A stretch of 64,000 bases of DNA. Source: Costus lasius. Lineage: Eukaryota > Streptophyta > Magnoliopsida > Zingiberales > Costaceae. Position 1 is the first letter of the stretch, and each line of letters starts with the position of its first letter. Position numbers and translations under genes: made by a program. This document shows, in pieces, positions 14,001-23,000 of the stretch. Under the pieces are notes generated by a model, which was given only the letters and a program-made list of their open reading frames with translations, did not search any database and had not been told where the DNA came from. The stretch lies in NCBI GenBank assembly GCA_027563935.2, contig CM050446.2, positions 110,588,499-110,652,498 of the forward strand, given 5' to 3'.

Positions 14001-17000
14001 GTTCTGGTATATATATACATACTAATTTGATACCAATATGGTATGTTGTTGTTGATGGGTAGATCAGTATGTACAACTTATACTACATGGTATGGAGTCT
14101 ATGGACTAGTACCTAAATTCAAGCTTGTACGAAGAAATTTTTAATTAGGTCTTATTATTTCAAGCCTATGAAGTTAATGATTTGGTTCTCAAAACCAGTC
14201 CGACCGGTCGGACCCGTACATACCGATAGAATCAGATGGTATTCCGGTGGAACCGGATGGAGCAGCAGGGCGGAGCAGAAAGGAAGAAGAAGAAGAAGAA
14301 GAGAAAGAAGAGGAGGAAGAGGAAGAAGAGCAAGAAGAAGAGGAAGAGCTGTTATCGCCCGCTCGCATCAGCCGCAGCTGCTCCTCTTCTTTCCCTTCCT
14401 CTCATTCCTCTCCTTCTCCTTCCTCTCTTTCGTCTGCTCCTTCCTCTCCTCTTGTCCTTCTCCTTCTTCTTTTCTCCTTTCTTCTCCTTCTCCCACTTGC
14501 TCTGCTTGTTGCTTTCGTTCTGCCCATTCAACGGACCAGTACGTACTAGCAAAACCGGCCAGTACGGATTGGTTTTGAAATTTTTGCTTGAATGATAAAG
14601 TCAAAATCAAATTTGACCATGGAAAAAATTGGAGGCGTGCAAAAAAAAATGATAGTCAAAATTGATTTTGACTTAGAGTAAAATTGAAAACATAAAATTA
14701 AGTGGCGTGTGAGCTTTCATATAACAAATTTTACCGAAGAAGGAATGCAAATAAAAAAAAAAGGGAAAGTAAAGATTTGATATGCATAAGCATTTCATGA
14801 AGCAAAAGATGCCAGCCCTTTTAAAGGTAAGAAAAATATAAGAGAATTCAATAAAAGGTAGCACAATACAGCCACTAATCACGAAAGCAAAAAAGGAGTA
14901 ATATCAAGGATGCAAATTGAAGAGTCCCGCTCAAGGTCCAAATCTGGACTATGTAATCACGCATGACAACAAAAAAAGAAGAGAAAAGAAGTAAGGAAAT
15001 AAAAGAATAGAGAATTAGAATTAAAGGAAATCAATCTCAATTGAGATTTCGGGTGATTAAATTTTGGGGGAATCGTGAGCTTCATAAAAAAAAGGAAATT
15101 TGATTATGGCAAGGAAGGGGGCTAAAGGAATTAATAAAAGGAGTACAAAAAAAGGAGAGAGGAGGCTCTGGGCTAATAAAGAGGAGAGAAGTGCTTGGCA
15201 AACAAAAAAAGGGGATAGAAGAAAAATTGAGGGATGCATAGAGAAAAGAGAGGTCTTGGCGGCGGCTGAAATTGAGAGCTTTCAAAGCTCTCGGCAACAA
15301 CACAGAAGAGGGGGCGGCGGCTCAAAATCCAATGGGAGGATGGTGCAAAAAAAAAAAAAACGAAAGAGAAGGAGAAGCTCTCGGCCAAAGAAAGAAGAAG
15401 GAGAAATTGAGGAAGAGAAGAGCATAGGCTGTTCTCGGGGGAAAGAGGCAATAGAAAAAATATAGAGAAGAAGGAGAAAGAAGATCTGACGTCAACAAAA
15501 AAAAAGGAGAAAGCTCGGCAACAGAAAAGAGAGGAGGAGCCGAAGCCAAAAAGTAAGAAGAAGCAGAGGCTCGACTCTCAGCAAATACAAAAAGAAGGGG
15601 AGCGGCAGCCATTTTAAAATCATCTCGGGGCAGCAACAAAAGGAGGAGGAGAAAGCATCTCTCGGCAAGGTTAAATTGAGGAGGAAGCAACCAAAAAAAG
15701 AAGAGGAGATTGGCTCTCGGCAACACCAAAAATGGAGAGAAGAAAGAGGAGATGATTGAAGATGGAGGAAGCTTTAGGTTAGACCTGGTGACGCCCTTTG
15801 TGGCTAGGGATTGAAGATGGAAGAATTGAAGATGGAGGAAGCTTTAGGTTAGGCCCGGTGACGCCCTTTGTGGCTAGGGATTGAAGATGGAGGAAGCTTT
15901 AGGTTAGGCTCGGTGACGCCCTTTGTGGCTAGGGATTGAAGATGGAGGAAGCTTTAGGTTAGACCCGGTGACGCCCTTGTGGCTAGGGACTGAAGATTGA
16001 AATTGAAGATGGAGGAAGCTTTAGGTTAGGCCCGGTGACGCCCTTTGTGGCTAGGGATTGAAGATGGAGGAAGCTTTAGGTTAGGCCCGGTGACGCCCTT
16101 TGTGGCTAGAGATTGAAGATGGAGGAAGTTTTAGGTTAGACCCGGTGACGCCCTTTGTGGCTAGGGATTGAAGATGGAAGAAATTTACTTGGCATTTTAT
16201 GCCGTAAATTTATTTTTAAGAACCGTGTTAAGATTACATGTTGTTCTGCTTTGATCGATGCTACTGTGCCAAGATTGCACATGTTTTATTTGCATGAAAA
16301 TTGTTCATGCGCTCGCACCATAGCTTGGCCGGAGTCCTCCCCATCCGCCGAAGTTTCTACTGTAAGATTTCGACATCTGATCGTCGGATCTCGCTGAAAT
16401 CATGACAGTATGCTCTCCTCCCGTCGGCGAACCTACAGCCTAAAGGATCCGTCCATCTGATGGATAGATTGCCGGAATCGAGCGATTTTGTGCTGGCAGC
16501 CCTGTTTCCGCCTAAACCGTCGATTCGCTGCCGATACTGCACCGGACAGTGCTAAATTCCGACCTCAAGTCCCCCTCGACGTAGAGATGCTACACCTAAA
16601 GCTGATCGGCCGGAGGTGCGGTGATCGGGCGGCGCCGATGAGCCCTAGCCTTCGAACGCCGCCGCTGTCGTCGAAAGAAACGTGAAAAAGACGGACAGCT
16701 AAGATTAGTTCACAAAAAATCAACGGCATAGATCGCATAAAATTCAACGATCCAGATTATTTCATGCATAATCGAACGGCTGAGATCTAACCAGTTTAAT
16801 AAATTTAAATCAACGGATCATATTCATCTCATTAAATCAACGATCCAGATCTTTATCAAATCCAACGATCGAGATTACTTCATACTTAATCGGATGGTTC
16901 GGATCAATTCGATCTAAGTTAAAAATCGAACGGATTACATTAAATCAAAACTTTGATCTAACGGCCTAGATCTTTACTTTGATCGAATGGTCAGGATCAA

Positions 17001-20000
17001 TCAGATGCGATCCAACGGCTCAGATTTAAGTTGCAAATGAACGGTTGAAAATGATCGGAACGTATCTAGGTCAATCCATTAATAATTGACATGATCAAGG
17101 TGTCGATCCTTACTAAGTCAAACCTGATCTCTCCAAATCTGAAGTCATATTTTTGATCCGAGACCCAGATTTAAAATAATCGGTGAATTTAAATGATGAT
17201 CAAGATGAGTTTGATCTAAACTCTAAATCAACGGCTGAGATTGATCTGAGCATATCTAAGTCAATCCATTGACGATTGGCATGATCCAGGAGTCGATCCC
17301 TACTAAGTCGAACCGGAACTCTCCAAATATGATATCAGATTTTCGATCTAAATTTTGGATTGAAATATATATGTGAATTTAAATAAATGATCAAGATGAA
17401 TTTGATCTAAAATCAACAGCTAACAATAATCTGGACATATCTAGGTCAATTAGTTGACATTTGACATGATCAGGGAGTTGATCCCTATTAATTTGAACCT
17501 GATCTTTCCAAATATGAACTCGGATTTTCGATCCAAGCCTTGAATTAAACGGATCTATGAATTTAGATCAAGGGCTATGAGGAAATCAGATATTTGATGA
17601 CTAAAGATGATTTTTGTCAACATGAGTCAAAATTAAGTCCAATCTTCTGGTTGAATATGAGCTAATTAACTTACTCAACCTGTTTTGATCAAACCATCAT
17701 ATAACGATATAATATTGTTTGAGAGATGCATACATCGATGCTTGTCATCAGGGCGTAGCTCCTTAATATGATATTATGGATGTGGTGCTCTAAGATAAAA
17801 TAATTATTTCTCATGACAAATCAAATATAAGTGCTCATAAGCCACTAAGGCTGAGCACAAATCAAGTTCAAATGTTCCTACATGACAAATCAAATTGCTC
17901 ATAAGTCACTAAGGCCGAGCACAAATCAAGTTCAAATGTTCATAAGCAAGGCCGAACATAAATCAAATTCAAATGCTCATAAGCCATCAAAGCCGAACGC
18001 ATGTCAAATCAAATGTTCGTAAGCCATCAAAGGCCGAACATAAATCAAGTTTAAATGTTTATAAGCTATCAAGGCCGAACACAAATCAAGTTCAAATGTT
18101 CATAAGCCATCAAGGCCGAACATATATTAAATTCAAATGTTTATAATCCATCAAGGCCGAACATATATCAAATCAAATTCCAATACTCACAAGTCATCAA
18201 GACCGAGTATCTCAAGTTCAAATACTCACAAGTCATCAAGATCGAGTATCTCAAGTTCAAATGCTCACAAACCATCAAGGCTGAGTACAAGTCAAATTCA
18301 AGTACTCACAAGTCATCAAGGCTGAGTGTCTCCAAGTTCAAGCCATCAAAGCCACATGCATGCCAAATCCCAAATAAGCCATCAAGGCTGAATATTCAAA
18401 TTTTAAGTTGTTCATGAGTCATGTACTGATACGACATTTATAAAATATTTTGCCCTCCAATTTTTGGAATGTTGTTTATTTATATAGATCTCTTAATCAA
18501 AGGTACCCTGATTTTAGGGGTAATTAACAACGAGTGCTTGCGCTCATTGGAAGCCAGAACCTATTAAACAAAAAGCCTTATTAATTTAAGGTGAATTTGA
18601 AATGGTCTATTACATTTCAATGTAACACTTTTTGACCCCACAATATATATTTAATATTGTCCTGTATCATGTGTCAGTATCAGCTAGTAGGTATCAATCT
18701 AATTGTGGACTAGTACCTATGGATTGGTACACCGATATGGACTTGTATTTAAAACCTTGGTTTACTTGCACTAGATTAGACCTATATAGGAAGCAGTAGA
18801 AATAATAATATTGTATGTATGGCTTAGTGAGTTTACTACTATCTACTTGGGCCTAATCATTTTAATAAATTGGGCTCATCAAGTTAATAGGTTAGTTAAC
18901 TAATTTGATACCAATATGGTATGTTTTTTGTTGATGGTTAGATTAGTATGTACAACTTATACTGGGTGGTATGGAGTCTATGGACTAACCTAAATTCAAG
19001 CTTGTATGTAGATATTTTTTATTAGGTCATATTATTTCAGCCCTATCAAGTTAATGACTTAGATTTTTATTAGATTATATCGGTGTTGAATCAATATATG
19101 TGTAAAAGAGAGTTAGAGTATTTTTCTAATCAATTGAATCTTAAAAGATAGTATAATACTATCCAACACAACCCTTATACACCTTATACATCTTGGAGAC
19201 AATCTAGATTTGTTTAATTGTTACTCATTTTCTTTCAAGGCTTGCTATCTATGTGAATTGTCTATTGTAGGTGTCTACCCAGAATTTAAAGATGAAGCGT
19301 CTTTTCGGAGAAGAGATAAAGGTCAGTTATCTCCTTAATAAAATTTAGATATTAAAAATCTATTGAATTTATTTGGTTGTTATATGATAGATTCTTTCAT
19401 CAGGTACGTGCAAATCTGTTAAACAATAGTTAATATTTGGCGCTTCCAATCTTAGGCATCATTCTGATTAATAAACTCATCATGTTTCTCTAACACTGTT
19501 GATGGTTCATGTTCTTGGCTCACATTTGCATGATTTTCAATTGCAGGCCAAGCACTGGGACTCTTTCTACGAGTTCTACAAGAACACTACAGACAATAAG
19601 TTGGTCCTTGATAACCTCTGTTTCTTTCTTTTGTAGTTTGTCATACTTTTTTGGTAATTTTAGTGAATTGAGGGCCATCAATTTATTATCTGTTCGTTTG
19701 GCACAAGCGCATGTGAAATTGCACTCTTAAATGGCACATTTTCTTTTCCATATGTTATGTTACAAGTGAAGTTACTGTTGTTGCTGCTTGAGTTTAGCTC
19801 AAGTTTAGCTTTGTCATTATACGGTCTATTATTATTATTTCAGCATAATTGTTGTTTCTTTTGACCTTTAACCTCTTATCAATAGATGGGGTAGTGCTTA
19901 TCTAACACGGGACTTCTTTCACATCCTGGGATCGAAGATGAAAGATCATATACTGCTAATTGTTGCTGAAGATGAGGGCACACTTGTTGCTGGTGCTCTT

Positions 20001-23000
20001 AATCTTATTGGAGGTGACACGTTGTATGGTCGCCTATGGGGTTGCCTACCATATGTTTATTTTCCAAATCTGCATTTTGAAGCCTGCTACTACCAGGTAA
20101 AATATTAGTTGGGTAATACAATTGAGGTTTGTGAATATAAGTTATTCCTTGAAGAGCTGATTGGAAAGATGCTAATTTGTATCTATGTTAATCTCTATTT
20201 CGTACCTTTCCAGCGCTTACATAAAGGCCAATTCTTTCACCCAACACACAAGAAATATATTTCATCTCCATTTCTCTTGATCTCCTATGGTGTTAAATCT
20301 GTAGTTCTCACTTCTCAGCAGTTGCTTTCTTTCTTTCTCTTTGATATTCTCTATGTTTACCTATGGCATTAACTAATGTCTCTTCATATATGGTTTTTAT
20401 CCATCCAATTTGCTCATCGTTCTGGCTAAACATGACAACAACAATTAATCCTTGTGGAAAAGTATATGATTCCTTTATCCAAACCTTATTTATTGTTAGG
20501 GATTTTCCGATGGATGCATTAAAAATCCACCCAAGACAATTGTATCAAAGGTGATAAACATATCAAGTATCCAATCCTGAATAACAGAAGTAGATAGTTC
20601 TAAGTCAGTTCTCTTACTATCCTAATGCTATCAGGGACATAAGAAATAATCGAAATCTCATTGGAGTTTCATATCTCATGATTCTCATCAACCCTGGATG
20701 ACTTCGGTGACCTTATTTAGCTTCCATTTTGTGGCTCAGGAGGGCTTCATTGAGCAACAATGACATTACCTTCGGAAGGGAGATAAAGTCATGCTCATTT
20801 GCGACCTATTATTCCTCTTTAACTTTGTTGCTTCGTTACCACTAGTTTTGGGCAGACTGAGAAAGTCTTTCTCTTGCTCTGTCTCTGCCACGTTGACCCC
20901 TGTTTACTTCATGACTCATTTTAGTAATCAAGCACAGTGAAATCATACATAAAAAAGTTGATCCCTCTCTGGTTGCTAAGTTTGTTGATGACAGGGAAAT
21001 TGCCATCTGCAATAACCAAAGAATAGAGTTTAAATCATGGAGCAAGAGGAAATTTGGGAGGAAGCAATGCAACCGGGTTAATGTTCTGCCCATAATTGCT
21101 ACCCATTATCGTGACCTAACCTAGACTACATATATCTTACCTAAGAAACTTTCGTGTTAGGTCTGTTATAATTCTTCAGCGACTCCTTTTCTTGTGAGAA
21201 GCCCATCACATTCAATTTTATGTTAGTATACGTTGGAGCAAGGTTTGAAGATCTGGTCTGACCAGTATAAGATGAAAACCTAGTGGAAGTGTGGAACTGG
21301 AAGAAAAATGGAAGAAGAAAGAAGAAGAGGAAGGAGGAAAGCTGCTCACCTGCTTGTGTCCGCCATTTGCTCGCTCAGCTGCTTGCCTCCACCATCCGCC
21401 GCTTACCCGCTCACCTCTCCTTCCTCTCCTCTTCTCCTTTTCCTTCCCGTTCTTTTCCTACTCAATTTTGCCCCCCTTGGTCCACTCTGGACCCTCATTG
21501 GACCAATCCAAAACTGGTTTTGAAAATCATGTCTTGAAGACAATATTCTTATAGGTACTTAGGGATGCCCAATTTTTGGATTAACACAAAAGAAAAAGCC
21601 AAATCGAACAAAAGCCGACTTTTGGCATTGGTTTCGGGATTTTAGTAAATCAATTCAATTCAAGTTTGAAAATTAGAAAAAAGAATTGGTATATGGTGTT
21701 TGAGCAAGAATTTTAGTTCGGTTACACCAAAAAAACAAATTTATTTATTTATTATAATTATGAATATTAGCATTATATCGTCATTATTTTATTTTAAAAT
21801 TAGTAATATGTATGCAAAAAAAAGATTAAAAGAAAAATTTTAATAAATTTTATATTCTATAACATATATCATTTTTATTTAAAAAACTACTATAGGTGTG
21901 AACGAAATCAAATTTTAAAAGTTTGTTCTAAACTAAACTAAACTTGATGTTTATTTTGTTCAAATTTAGCTTATTTCAATTGGTTTGGTTTAGATTGAAC
22001 CATTCAAACACTCCTAGTGTTACTTGTAATTCACCATTGTATTTTCTTGTTATCTAATCCACCACCTAGTCAAGTATATTGATGACATTATTAGCTAGTG
22101 CTAAAGTTAAACCTAGTTTCTTGGTTTATTTTGGATTATATCTTTTATTTGTACTGATGACTCTTTTATGATCATCCACAATTGTATTATTGGTTGTATG
22201 TATCAAGAAATATGAAAGATAGCTAGTGGTAAGAAAGAATATGATATTGTGTTATTATGACAATGCCCCAATAAGTCTTTCTGTTATGCTTATGTTATGA
22301 TCCCCTAATTGTCTTCCATTCCTACCACCTTGTACCATAATATGAATTTTTTTACTGTCATTGTACTTCAATCACTATTAAAAGACACTTTACAATAACC
22401 CCTTGTACAATATAAGATTTTATTTTTTCATAAAAAATTGTAGAGAACAAGGTTTCAACCAGGGACTGAATACTGCTCCATACCACATGATCGGTACCAG
22501 TTAATTTAGTATGTATATATGAAAAGTTTGGTACCAACTAGTACCAGTTATGTGTCAGATACCACCGGTACTATACCGGTCCAAGCATAAAAGTACCATG
22601 TCTATATTTTGATCCTTGGTTTTAACCATGAGCTTCGCTTGGTGATGTAACTGACGGCAATGGCCCTCATGTCTACTTTACTCTTTACTTGTCAACGACA
22701 TCTCTCTGCTTAGTAGAAGTCTAGAACAAGGATGCACGTCCTAAGCAACTCCCTTCGTGCCTTCACCACATCAACAACGTTGTTGCACCCTCTATCCTCT
22801 ACGCTACAAGTGAATACGTTTCGTTCATTTTCTTTTTTCCTTTTTGACTTTTAATTCGTATTTTGTGATTGTCATGCAATAAGACTCTCAGCTCAGCTTT
22901 CATTTGTTTCCCTTTATACAACACGTTACTAACACCTGGTGACTTTTTTTCTTAATTTATTTATCATTTTAATTCACGAAACAAATAGGGTTGTCTTTGT

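Larger units (their letters stand above)
14587..18642 (+). mobile_element. Giant non-coding LTR-like element, copy A (probable solo LTR)
   Basis: Homologous over its whole length to the inverted copy B at 30168-34447. It ends GACCCCACA at 18642, the counterpart of the TGTGGGGTC start of B. The left edge abuts a MITE, so the exact start is uncertain. Inside, in order, are a purine-rich stretch (about 15060-15740), a roughly 55-bp tandem array, an ATCAACGG-rich section with roughly 190-bp units, a roughly 40-bp tandem array, then a TATA-like TTTATATAG near 18478. There is no gag, pol, PBS or repeated end, so it is most like a solo LTR with a very long U3. It lies in the intron between exons 12523 and 19271. 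Confidence 0.65.

Noticed and set aside
14168..14595. Overlapping open frames of 100-136 codons on both strands
   Set aside because: Simple Glu/Lys/Arg or Ser/Leu/Phe repeats from the GA/CT core of a MITE.
15100..15729. Charged open frame (121 codons) and hydrophobic frame on the opposite strand
   Set aside because: Purine-rich, low-complexity section of giant element copy A; the counterpart in copy B is not conserved as protein.
17828..18412. Possible CRISPR-like array
   Set aside because: Units are contiguous and degenerate with no unique spacers; this is a tandem array in a plant retroelement.
20620..21120. Possible LINE or reverse-transcriptase remnant
   Set aside because: I could not find any continuous RT motif; similarity was only suggestive wording of short translated pieces.
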